64,000 nucleotides of DNA, taken from an uncultured Lachnospiraceae bacterium (GTDB lineage: Bacteria > Bacillota > Clostridia > Lachnospirales > Lachnospiraceae). The stretch is from NCBI GenBank assembly GCA_910578715.1, contig CAJTRL010000015.1:1-64000 (forward strand), given 5' to 3'. The first letter of the stretch is position 1. Each line of letters begins with the position of its first letter. A program made the position numbers and the translations under genes. A model generated the notes under the pieces. That model was not told where the DNA came from. It saw only the letters and a program-made list of their open reading frames with translations, and searched no databases. This document shows positions 8,863 to 16,917 of the stretch, piece after piece.

Positions 8863-9832
8863 GATTGAAAAAGAAAAAATACTGCTTGAGGATGAAAACG
8901 GCATTTCCTATGTGCTCATGCAGAAACCGGAAATCGAAGATTATCATAATTTGTCAAAAAGACCGCTTGTTGTGAATTATCATAAAGAAGAAGAAACGAT
9001 TTGGACACGTTTTGGCCGTCTGTTGTCCGGTTTATGGGAGACTTGCGGGAAATCCGGATATTTTGCCTGTTATGCTATTCTTTTTGCGGAATTATATCCT
9101 ATTTTCACCGACAATAGCCAGATGAAAAATATCATATGTTACGGAATGGATGAGGCGGATGGAGCCACCGCAATTTTTCATAATTTTGCTGATTTTACAC
9201 AGGAGGGGAGTTCTTTTATCGCTTTGCCCGCAACTTCTTTTGTTTTTTCGGCGGTGTTAAATAAGTCCTGTCAGGCAGCGGTTGTTTGTCTGGACGCAGT
9301 TCTGGAACTGCGGACGGTATGCGATGCGGTTTCCAAAATCAAAAAAGGCGGACGGCTTTTCTTATACACGAAAAACGGGGAGATTCCGGCGGTCTTTTCA
9401 GCGCTGCCCGGTCTTACGGAAAAAAGAGCCCTGGGTTCCTGGGCGGTCTGGTCTATTCCGATAGGGGAGGAGATTATGGCTTTCGCGCGGGAAAACGATG
9501 CGGACGCCGCCGTTGTGCCCCAAGTCAGCCGTCTGTACAGCGCTTTTGAAGAATTGGAAAACCTTATGGAGGCGGCGGAACAATGTGTGCAAATACCGCC
9601 CCAAGCCTATCTGCGCGCGGTAGAATTGTTGTGGGAGATGGAAGAGATTCTATTTTGTTTGTACAATATTCTTGATAATCCGGAACTTCCGGTACTTGCC
9701 AATGCGTTGCGGGAAGCGGCGATGGATTGTTATATCGGCAGTTTCCATCGAGATGAAATCAGGGATTATTTTGACAGGATGAGGCAGGAAAACGCAATTT
9801 TTGCGGAAGCAGTACGGGCGGAATTTGGATGA
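8840..9832 (+). CDS. Hypothetical protein coupled to the glycosyltransferase
   Basis: I do not recognise a family. The protein is about 330 residues. Its middle (about residues 95-210) alternates hydrophobic strands and helices and includes a KKGGRLFLYTKNG turn that recalls a Rossmann or methyltransferase-like fold, but no clear SAM motif is visible. The C-terminal 100 residues are helical and acidic. The start is uncertain: ATG at 8840 is used here and overlaps the glycosyltransferase by 23 nt, while TTG at 8852 and ATG at 8816 are alternatives. The overlap with the glycosyltransferase suggests a function in the same glycan pathway. Confidence 0.65.
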   Translation: MGAGLKLKIEKEKILLEDENGISYVLMQKPEIEDYHNLSKRPLVVNYHKEEETIWTRFGRLLSGLWETCGKSGYFACYAILFAELYPIFTDNSQMKNIICYGMDEADGATAIFHNFADFTQEGSSFIALPATSFVFSAVLNKSCQAAVVCLDAVLELRTVCDAVSKIKKGGRLFLYTKNGEIPAVFSALPGLTEKRALGSWAVWSIPIGEEIMAFARENDADAAVVPQVSRLYSAFEELENLMEAAEQCVQIPPQAYLRAVELLWEMEEILFCLYNILDNPELPVLANALREAAMDCYIGSFHRDEIRDYFDRMRQENAIFAEAVRAEFG

Positions 9833-9848
9833 TTCCGGGCATATCGCT

Positions 9849-9877
9849 TTACTAATTTTCAGAATCGGTGATATAAT
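9849..9877 (+). promoter_or_regulatory. Promoter of the M16C peptidase gene
   Basis: A perfect TATAAT at 9872-9877 is preceded by TG at 9869-9870 (extended -10). The -35 box TTACTA (9849-9854) is poor at 17-nt spacing. Confidence 0.55.
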
Positions 9878-9878
9878 G

Positions 9879-9942
9879 TTAAAGGTACTTTGTTTTGCAA
9901 AGTACTTTTAACTTGAAGAATGTTTGAAAAACGGCATTCTTC
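9879..9942. repeat. Two tandem inverted repeats in the M16C leader
   Basis: Repeat one pairs 9879-9892 with 9898-9911 (14 bp, one wobble, 5-nt loop) and lies directly over the predicted transcription start. Repeat two pairs 9915-9922 with 9935-9942 (8 bp). The first could be an operator rather than an RNA hairpin, because its left arm begins only 2 nt after the -10 box. Confidence 0.6.
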
Positions 9943-9984
9943 GGTGCATTGGATATTGGAAGAGAAAGGCATGGTTATTAGAAA

Positions 9985-12900
9985 ATGGAACAATTACAGG
10001 CTTATACGATTTTGGAGAAAAAAGAAATAAAGGAATTAAATTCCACTGGTTATTTAATGAAACACAATAAAACGGGCGCGAAAATTGTACTGATGGAGAA
10101 TGACGATAACAATAAAGTGTTCTGCATTGGATTCCGTACGCCGCCCAAAGACAGCACGGGAGTTGCGCATATCATCGAGCACAGCGTGCTCTGCGGTTCG
10201 GATAAATTTCCGGTGAAGGACCCGTTCATCGAACTGGCTAAAGGTTCTCTGAATACGTTTTTGAATGCGATGACGTTCCCGGATAAGACGATTTATCCGG
10301 TGGCGAGTTGTAACGATAAGGATTTTCAGAATTTGATGGATGTTTATATGGACGCCGTCTTTCATCCGCATATTTATCATGAGGAAAAAATTTTCCGTCA
10401 GGAGGGCTGGCACTATGAGATGGAAAGCATGGAGGATGAGCTGACCATCAACGGCGTTGTCTATAATGAGATGAAGGGCGCTTTTTCTTCCCCGGACGAT
10501 GTGCTGGAGCGGGAAATTATGAATTCCTTATATCCCCATACCTCCTATGCGGTGGAATCGGGCGGCGACCCGGATGTGATACCGGAACTGACTTATGAGG
10601 ATTTTCTGGCATTTCACAGCAGATATTATCATCCCTCCAACAGCTATATTTACCTGTACGGAGATATGGATATGGCGGAAAAACTGCGTTTTCTGGATGA
10701 GGAATACCTGTCCGGGTATGAGGCGCTTTCGGTGGATTCGGCGCTGGCCGGAGAACCGCCGTTTAAGGAGCCTGTCGAGGTTTACAAAGAATATCCGATT
10801 ACGGAAAGCGAGTCGGAAAAAGAAAATACTTACCTGTCCTACAACATTTCTTTTGGAAACAATCTGGACAGGGAGCAGTATATCGCTTTCCAGGTAATCG
10901 ATTATGTGCTCTGCTCCGCTCCGGGCGCGCCCTTAAAACAGGCGCTTATCGATAAGGGAATCGGCAAGGATGTATACAGCAGTTATGAGAACGGTATTAT
11001 GCAGCCTTATTTTTCCATCGTGGCGAAGAATGCCGATAAAGAGCAGCTTCCGGATTTTACCGCGACGATTCGGGAAGAACTGGAAAGAATCGTGGAGCAC
11101 GGGTTTGACAAAAAGGCATTGCGCGCCGGACTGAATTTTTATGAGTTCCGGTTCCGGGAAGCGGATTTCGGCTCCTATCCGAAGGGTCTCATGTTCGGGC
11201 TGATGATGTTTGACAGCTGGCTCTATGACGATAACAAACCGTTCGTGCATATTGAGGCCAACGAGACTTACCGGAAACTGAAAGAAGCCATTGAAACGAA
11301 TTATTATGAAGAGCTGGTGCGGAAGAACCTTTTGAATAATCAGCATAAGACGATTGTTGTCGTGGAGCCTGTGAAGGGACTGACGGGAAGGAAGGAAAAA
11401 GAGCTTGCCGATGCGCTTGCGAAAAAGAAGGCCGAACTTTCCGACGCGCAGCTTCTGGAAATCGTAGAGCAGACGGAGGCGTTGAAACAGTATCAGGAAG
11501 AGCCTGATACAAAGGAAAATCTGGAAAAAATACCGCTTTTGACAAGAGCCGATATGAAAAAAGAGGCGGAAAATTATGTAAACCAAGAAAGAAAAGTCGG
11601 CGATACGGTATTCCTGTACCACGATATTTTTACGAATGGAATCGGTTATCTGCGGTTCATGTTCGATTTGCGGACCGTACCGGAAGAACTTTTCCCTTAT
11701 GTGGGCCTGTTAAAGTCCATTCTGGGCCTTGTCAGCACGCGAAACTACACTTATGGGGAGCTGTTCAACGAAATCAATATCCGTACGGGTGGCATCAGTC
11801 CGGTGGTCAATACTTATACGGACGCCAGAGATTTGCAGCGGTATACGGCGACGCTGGAAATCAAGGTAAAAGCGTTGTATGAAAATCTGGAACATGCCTT
11901 CCGGCTTGTAAAAGAAATTGTTATGGATTCCCGTTTCGATGACGGCAAACGCCTGAAAGAGCTGATTGCGGAACTGAAGTCCCAGAAACAGGCGAATATG
12001 ATGTCGGCGGGACATGCGCTGGCGTCCGTCCGCGCGCTGTCTTATCTTTCCAAAACGGCGGCTGTTTCGGATAAAATAAGCGGAGTTCCCTATTACCGGA
12101 TGCTGGAGGAGCTGGATGCGGATTTTGAAGCGAAACAGGCAGAGCTGACGGAAAAGCTGCAACAACTTGCGGTATGCCTTTTCCGGCCGGAAAATCTGAT
12201 GGTGGATTATACGGCGCAGCGGGAAGGGCTGGAACATGTGGAAGAGCAGATAGCAGCGTTCCGGGACAGTCTGCATAAAGAACCGGTGGAGGTGCGGCCA
12301 TATCAGCCGGAAACGGAGCGGAAGAACGAAGGCTTCATGTCATCTTCCCAGGTACAGTATGTGTGCCGGGCGGGCAATTTCACGGAAAAGGGACTGCCTT
12401 ACACGGGAGCCTTAAAAGCGCTGAAAGTGATGATGGGTTACGATTATCTGTGGACACAGGTGCGCGTCAAAGGCGGCGCATACGGGTGTATGTGCAATTT
12501 CGGAAAGTCCGGCGAGAGTTATTTTGTTTCATACAGGGACCCCAATCTGGAAAAGACTATCGACGTCTATGAGAAGGCGGCCGATTATATCAGGCATTTT
12601 GAGGCGGACGAGCGGACAATGACCCAGTATATCATCGGCGCGGTCAGCGAGCTGGATATGCCGATGACGCCCGCCGCGAAGGGCGCTTATTCGCTGGCAG
12701 GGTATATGACCCATTATTCTTACGAACAGGTGCAGAAAGAGCGGGACGAACTGCTTGGAGCGGTGCCTGAGACAATCCGGGGGCTTGCCGGTTATATCAG
12801 TGCCTTTATGGAAGACGACTGCCTGTGCGTTGTCGGAAACGAAGAGAAAATCAGAAAACAGAAGGATTTATTCGGGGAAACGGATTATTTATTTCATTAG
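9985..12900 (+). CDS. M16C family zinc metallopeptidase
   Basis: The 971-residue protein is an insulinase/presequence-protease type peptidase. The inverted zinc motif HIIEH is at residues 62-66, with the downstream glutamate expected in the NEMKGAFSSPDD region near residue 155. Two M16 halves are joined by the M16C-associated domain (about residues 460-700), and the C-terminal half carries the substrate-binding Arg/Tyr region near RVKGGAYGCM. There is no signal peptide, so it probably degrades peptides in the cytoplasm. ATG 9985 is preceded by AGAAAGG-catGGTTAT (9963-9976). It seems monocistronic, with its own promoter and two inverted repeats upstream. Confidence 0.9.
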   Translation: MEQLQAYTILEKKEIKELNSTGYLMKHNKTGAKIVLMENDDNNKVFCIGFRTPPKDSTGVAHIIEHSVLCGSDKFPVKDPFIELAKGSLNTFLNAMTFPDKTIYPVASCNDKDFQNLMDVYMDAVFHPHIYHEEKIFRQEGWHYEMESMEDELTINGVVYNEMKGAFSSPDDVLEREIMNSLYPHTSYAVESGGDPDVIPELTYEDFLAFHSRYYHPSNSYIYLYGDMDMAEKLRFLDEEYLSGYEALSVDSALAGEPPFKEPVEVYKEYPITESESEKENTYLSYNISFGNNLDREQYIAFQVIDYVLCSAPGAPLKQALIDKGIGKDVYSSYENGIMQPYFSIVAKNADKEQLPDFTATIREELERIVEHGFDKKALRAGLNFYEFRFREADFGSYPKGLMFGLMMFDSWLYDDNKPFVHIEANETYRKLKEAIETNYYEELVRKNLLNNQHKTIVVVEPVKGLTGRKEKELADALAKKKAELSDAQLLEIVEQTEALKQYQEEPDTKENLEKIPLLTRADMKKEAENYVNQERKVGDTVFLYHDIFTNGIGYLRFMFDLRTVPEELFPYVGLLKSILGLVSTRNYTYGELFNEINIRTGGISPVVNTYTDARDLQRYTATLEIKVKALYENLEHAFRLVKEIVMDSRFDDGKRLKELIAELKSQKQANMMSAGHALASVRALSYLSKTAAVSDKISGVPYYRMLEELDADFEAKQAELTEKLQQLAVCLFRPENLMVDYTAQREGLEHVEEQIAAFRDSLHKEPVEVRPYQPETERKNEGFMSSSQVQYVCRAGNFTEKGLPYTGALKALKVMMGYDYLWTQVRVKGGAYGCMCNFGKSGESYFVSYRDPNLEKTIDVYEKAADYIRHFEADERTMTQYIIGAVSELDMPMTPAAKGAYSLAGYMTHYSYEQVQKERDELLGAVPETIRGLAGYISAFMEDDCLCVVGNEEKIRKQKDLFGETDYLFH

Positions 12901-13007
12901 AAACAAAGTGAAATTTTGAAAAATTTACAGAAAACCCCATAAAAATCCGGGCCCCTGTTCGTATGTATGATAAGAAGCTCACTGCATACAAAGGGAGGAT
13001 GATGCGT

Positions 13008-14291
13008 ATGAAAAAGAAAATGAACCGGATAAAAACAAAGGTATTCCGAAATGCGGGCGGACGGCTGGCCCTACGCCTGACCGGCCTGCTGCTTGTTTCG
13101 GCCATGCTTGCCGGATGCGGCGGCAGCGGAAAGAGCGTTTATACCGAATCTTATGATGCGGGCGGTTATGCGATGGATAACGCAGCGGTAGACACCGCGG
13201 CGATGACAGAAGAAATTGCGCTTTCCGGCGGCTCGGGGGACATGAGCTATTATGAGGAGGGTTTCCAGGAGGCAGAGGCGGCTGAGCCGCAGTCGGCACC
13301 GGAGACGGGTTCGGAGGAGAAACCATCGGACGGACGCAAGCTGATTAAGACGGTGGATATGCATGTTGAGACGGAGCAGTATGATGTGCTGCTTGTGAGC
13401 CTGGAAGCGCAGATTGCGGAACTGGGCGGCTATGTGGAATACCAGTATCAGTATAATGGAAGCAGTTATTCCAATTATGACGAGACGCGTAATGTCTATA
13501 TGTCGGTGCGGATTCCGTCGAAGCGGCTGGATGAATTTGTGCGGAAGGTGGGCGAACAGAGCAACATCACCAATAAAGAAGAACGGGTGGAGGATGTTAC
13601 CTTACAGTATGTGGATTTGGAAAGCCGTAAAAAAGCACTCGTTATCGAACAGGACAGACTGCTGGAACTGCTGGAAAAAGCCGAGACCGTGGAAGATATC
13701 ATTACGATTGAACAGCGTCTTTCGGAAGTCCGGTATGAGCTGGAAAATATGGAATCACAGCTCAGAACTCTGAATAACCGGATTGATTACAGTACGATTA
13801 ACCTGGATATCCAGGAAGTAAAGCGGCTGACACCTACGGAAGAAAAATCGGCCTGGGACAGAATGAAAAACGGATTTGTCCAGTCGCTCTACCGCATCGG
13901 CGAAGGCTTCAAAAATGGATTTATCGGGTTTGTTATCAATATCCCATATATCGTTATCTGGCTCTTTATCATTGCGGTGATTTTCGTCATTGTGCGAATC
14001 ATCCTGAAGAAACAGGAACGTAAGAAAGCGGAGAAAGAGCAGCAGGCGAGACAATGGCAGGAAGCCCAGAGAAAACAACAGGAGATGCTCATGCGGGAGC
14101 AGAGAGAACAACAGGAACGCTTCATGCGGGAGAATGGGCAACAGGAACGCTTCATGCGGGAGAATGGGCAACAGGAGCGTATCATGCGGGAACAGAACGG
14201 GCTTCCGGGGCATATGGGACAGGAAAAGCTCCGGGGAGAAGAACAAGGCACGGTATCGGGCCGGCAGCCGGAGGATGGAAAAAATAAATAA
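13008..14291 (+). CDS. DUF4349 lipoprotein with repetitive Gln/Glu/Arg tail
   Basis: The start is ATG 13008, with GGAGG 9 nt upstream; earlier in-frame ATGs lack a site. A signal peptide ends in the lipobox LAGC, so the protein is probably a membrane lipoprotein facing outward. The DUF4349 domain covers about residues 110-270, with a predicted coiled coil around the SRKKALVIEQDRLLELLEKAE stretch. A transmembrane helix follows near residue 310 (GFVINIPYIVIWLFIIAVIF), and then a highly charged cytoplasmic tail with 10-residue repeats QQERFMRENG. The function of DUF4349 is unknown. The era gene starts 46 nt later. Confidence 0.85.
   Translation: MKKKMNRIKTKVFRNAGGRLALRLTGLLLVSAMLAGCGGSGKSVYTESYDAGGYAMDNAAVDTAAMTEEIALSGGSGDMSYYEEGFQEAEAAEPQSAPETGSEEKPSDGRKLIKTVDMHVETEQYDVLLVSLEAQIAELGGYVEYQYQYNGSSYSNYDETRNVYMSVRIPSKRLDEFVRKVGEQSNITNKEERVEDVTLQYVDLESRKKALVIEQDRLLELLEKAETVEDIITIEQRLSEVRYELENMESQLRTLNNRIDYSTINLDIQEVKRLTPTEEKSAWDRMKNGFVQSLYRIGEGFKNGFIGFVINIPYIVIWLFIIAVIFVIVRIILKKQERKKAEKEQQARQWQEAQRKQQEMLMREQREQQERFMRENGQQERFMRENGQQERIMREQNGLPGHMGQEKLRGEEQGTVSGRQPEDGKNK
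14109..14190 (+). repeat. 30-bp tandem repeat inside the DUF4349 gene
   Basis: Two identical 30-bp units (14109-14138 and 14139-14168) are followed by a diverged third copy and preceded by related codons. Each encodes QQERFMRENG. The repeat number is likely to vary by slippage without breaking the frame. Confidence 0.9.
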
Positions 14292-14337
14292 GAGAACAGC
14301 CAGAAATATCAGGAAATAAAAGGAGCAAAGCGAAAGC

Positions 14338-15249
14338 ATGGAAAAAGAAAACAGCCGTTATAAATCCGGTTTTGCCACGCTGATTGGAAGACCGAACGTA
14401 GGAAAATCCACACTGATGAATTGCCTGATTGGTCAGAAGATTGCCATTACGTCCAATAAACCGCAGACCACCAGAAACCGGATTCAGACAGTCTACACGT
14501 CGGAGGAAGGGCAGATTGTTTTTCTGGATACGCCGGGCATTCACAAGGCGAAGAACAAACTGGGCAATTATATGGTGGGCGTGGCAAAGCGCACGCTTTC
14601 GGAAGTGGATGTGGTGTTATGGCTTGTGGAGCCGACGAGCTATATCGGCGCCGGAGAACAGCACATTATCGAACAGCTCCGGGAAATAAAAACACCTGTT
14701 ATATTGGTTATCAATAAGATTGATACGGTGAAGAAAGAAGAGATTCTCCTGTTTATCGATACATACAGAAAGCAGATGGATTTTGCGGAAATCGTCCCGG
14801 TGTCGGCGCTAAAGGGCGACGGCACGGACGATTTGATTTCCTGTATCATGAAGTACCTGCCATATGGGGAGCCTTTTTATGATGAAGATACGGTAACGGA
14901 CCAGCCGGTTCGTCAGATTGCGGCGGAGCTAATCCGGGAAAAGGCGCTGAAATGTCTGGAAGAGGAGATTCCCCACGGAATCGCAGTGACCATAGAGTCG
15001 ATGAATTACCGAAAACGGATTGTGGATATCGAAGCGACGATTATCTGCGAAAAGGAATCCCACAAGGGGATTATTATCGGGAAACAGGGACAGATGTTAA
15101 AGAAAATCGGGTCCCTAGCAAGGCCGGAAATTCAGGATTTGGTGGGAAAACAAGTGAATCTGCAGCTTTGGGTCAAGGTAAAAAAGGACTGGCGCGACAG
15201 TGATTTCCTGTTAAAAAATTTCGGATATAATCCCAGAGAAGCCGAATAG
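14338..15249 (+). CDS. era: GTPase Era
   Basis: The 303-residue GTPase acts in 16S rRNA maturation and 30S assembly. The G1 loop GRPNVGKST is near residue 17, the G3 motif DTPGIHK near 65, and G4 NKID near 125. The C-terminal KH RNA-binding domain contains the IIIGKQGQMLKKIG segment near residue 245. The length is normal for Era. It is followed by a YqzL-like gene and recO, the usual Firmicutes order, so recO and era are probably co-transcribed. Confidence 0.97.
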   Translation: MEKENSRYKSGFATLIGRPNVGKSTLMNCLIGQKIAITSNKPQTTRNRIQTVYTSEEGQIVFLDTPGIHKAKNKLGNYMVGVAKRTLSEVDVVLWLVEPTSYIGAGEQHIIEQLREIKTPVILVINKIDTVKKEEILLFIDTYRKQMDFAEIVPVSALKGDGTDDLISCIMKYLPYGEPFYDEDTVTDQPVRQIAAELIREKALKCLEEEIPHGIAVTIESMNYRKRIVDIEATIICEKESHKGIIIGKQGQMLKKIGSLARPEIQDLVGKQVNLQLWVKVKKDWRDSDFLLKNFGYNPREAE

Positions 15250-15302
15250 AAAAAAGGAAAAAAGTAAACCCTAACAGCATAGAGTTGATTAGGGGGCATA
15301 AG

Positions 15303-15494
15303 ATGAAAGAAATAAATTACTGGGAGCGGTTCCTGGCGACAGGAAGCGTCAGCGACTTTTTATCATACAAAAAAGAGGATGCGGATAGCGGCGATTTGGC
15401 CGGAGAAGATAAGTCAGGTGGACAATCTCATGCAGGGATTTACAGAAATGACGGGAATGGTTTTAAAAGCGGAACCGATTGGCGAATACGATAG
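15303..15494 (+). CDS. yqzL: YqzL-like small protein
   Basis: The start ATG 15303 follows AGGGGGC. The first 25 residues (YWERFLATGSVSDFLSYKK) match the pattern of YqzL, a small protein usually encoded between era and recO in Firmicutes; its function is unknown. The usual family length is near 45-50 residues, but here the frame runs to 63 residues and overlaps the recO start (15448) by 47 nt. The overlap may couple translation of recO. The last 20 residues look like unconstrained read-through sequence. Confidence 0.65.
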   Translation: MKEINYWERFLATGSVSDFLSYKKEDADSGDLAGEDKSGGQSHAGIYRNDGNGFKSGTDWRIR

Positions 15495-16077
15495 AAGAGT
15501 AGTGATTTTAACAAAAGAAAAAGGGAAAATTTCGGCGTTTGCAAGGGGGGCAAGAAAGCAGACCAGCAGACTTCTGGCGGCGACGAACCCTTTTTCTTTT
15601 GGCACGTTCAGGCTCTATGCGGGGCGTTCCTCCTATAATCTGGCGGAGGCGGATATCAGTAATTATTTTGAATCTCTCAGAACGGATTATGAAGGCGCCT
15701 ATTACGGGATGTATTTTCTGGAAATTATGGATTACTATACGAGGGAGAATAACGAAGATAAGGAAATGCTGAAACTTCTTTACCAGTCTTTGCGTGCGCT
15801 CATGCACGAAAAGATTCCGAACCGGCTGATACGTTACATATTCGAGATGAAGGCGATGGTACTGAGCGGAGAATTTCCAGGAATGCCCGCGGACGGGGAT
15901 TTTGAAGAATCCACGCATTATGCGGTGCATTACATCATGTCTTCCACCGTGGAGAAGCTGTATACTTTTACGGTGACGGATGAGGTGCTTGCGCAGCTTG
16001 CCAGGATTGCCGACGATTATAGAAAACGGTACATGGACAGAGAATTTAAGAGTCTGGAGATTCTGGAAAGTCTCTGA
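15448..16077 (+). CDS. recO: DNA repair protein RecO
   Basis: RecO loads RecA on SSB-coated gaps with RecR and anneals DNA. The N-terminal OB fold is clear (residues 1-75, with VLKAEPIGEYDRRVVILTKEKGKI), followed by the helical C-terminal domain. The ATG at 15448 has AGGGA upstream; ATG 15457 is an alternative. The protein is about 209 residues, shorter than the usual 240-255, and I see no CxxC pair in the C-terminal region where many RecO proteins bind zinc. It overlaps the yqzL-like gene in the era cluster. Confidence 0.85.
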   Translation: MTGMVLKAEPIGEYDRRVVILTKEKGKISAFARGARKQTSRLLAATNPFSFGTFRLYAGRSSYNLAEADISNYFESLRTDYEGAYYGMYFLEIMDYYTRENNEDKEMLKLLYQSLRALMHEKIPNRLIRYIFEMKAMVLSGEFPGMPADGDFEESTHYAVHYIMSSTVEKLYTFTVTDEVLAQLARIADDYRKRYMDREFKSLEILESL

Positions 16078-16164
16078 TATGGCGTTGAACACCTCCTGAT
16101 GCAGAAAGGGCCGGGAGTTTGAAAAAGAATCTGGAGAAGTCTGTGCGGTCTCTGAAAAAGGATG

Positions 16165-16193
16165 TTGAAAAACCTGATTAAGTCGGATATAAT
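16165..16193 (+). promoter_or_regulatory. Promoter of the 16238 lipoprotein gene
   Basis: TTGAAA (16165-16170) and a perfect TATAAT (16188-16193) are 17 nt apart. Confidence 0.7.
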
Positions 16194-16237
16194 GGAATGC
16201 AGTATATTGGCGATTGACAAAACCGGGGGGAAAGGCT

Positions 16238-16825
16238 ATGCGAAACTGGGTGAAACTTTTAATGATGACGACGGCATTGTGTCTGCTTGTAGGATGCGGC
16301 GGCGAAGCGGTTCCCGACAGAAATACGGTGTCCGTCCAGAAAGACGGAACGATAAGGCAGACGATTGTGGAGCCTTTTGAACCGGAGTATTATGATATAG
16401 AAGAATTAAGAGCAATGATGCAGGAAAAAATTGCGCAGCTTGGTACGGGCGAGGCCATCGTCTGCGACTCCATGAAAGAAGAAAACGGGCGCATCGTCGT
16501 CGAGATAACTTATCAGACGGATGCGGATTACAGAAATTTTAATAATAGAGAACTCTTTAACGGTACTGTTTCCGAAGCGTCCGCCCAGGGATATACCTTC
16601 CAGAATCTTGTCGGAGCAGATGGCGCAGCTGTCGGGGCAGATGAGGTTGTTTCCGCGGGTGAAGACCGCATTATCATTATACAGACGAAAGCGGGAGAGT
16701 CGCTGGACGTAAGTGTATATGGGAAGATTTTATATGCCAGTGAGAATATCGCGCTCTCCGGACAGAAAAATGCGGCGATTGCCGCCGGCGAGGGAGATGC
16801 CGTTTCTTATGTGATATTCCGGTAA
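16238..16825 (+). CDS. Predicted lipoprotein of unknown function
   Basis: The start ATG 16238 follows GGGGGGAAAGG. The 195-residue product begins with a short signal peptide ending in the lipobox LVGC (Cys near residue 20), so it should be lipid-anchored outside the membrane. The mature part is acidic with alternating strands and shows no motif I recognise. A promoter sits 45 nt upstream, and it precedes glyS by 92 nt without an obvious terminator. Confidence 0.8.
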   Translation: MRNWVKLLMMTTALCLLVGCGGEAVPDRNTVSVQKDGTIRQTIVEPFEPEYYDIEELRAMMQEKIAQLGTGEAIVCDSMKEENGRIVVEITYQTDADYRNFNNRELFNGTVSEASAQGYTFQNLVGADGAAVGADEVVSAGEDRIIIIQTKAGESLDVSVYGKILYASENIALSGQKNAAIAAGEGDAVSYVIFR

Positions 16826-16867
16826 ATATCGGAATCTGATTTGGCGCTTATGCGCTTAAAACACTGC

Positions 16868-16890
16868 ACAAATTCGCACGCTGAGAAGGG
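16868..16890 (+). repeat. Leader motif shared with rplS
   Basis: This 23-nt segment upstream of glyS matches 23673-23695 upstream of rplS except for two purine changes. See the finding on shared leaders. Confidence 0.6.
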
Positions 16891-16917
16891 CGCATGCAAG
16901 AATGGAGGATATATATT

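Noticed and set aside
16826..16917. T-box riboswitch before glyS
   Set aside because: The leader is only 92 nt and lacks the T-box TGGNACCGCG sequence and specifier structure.
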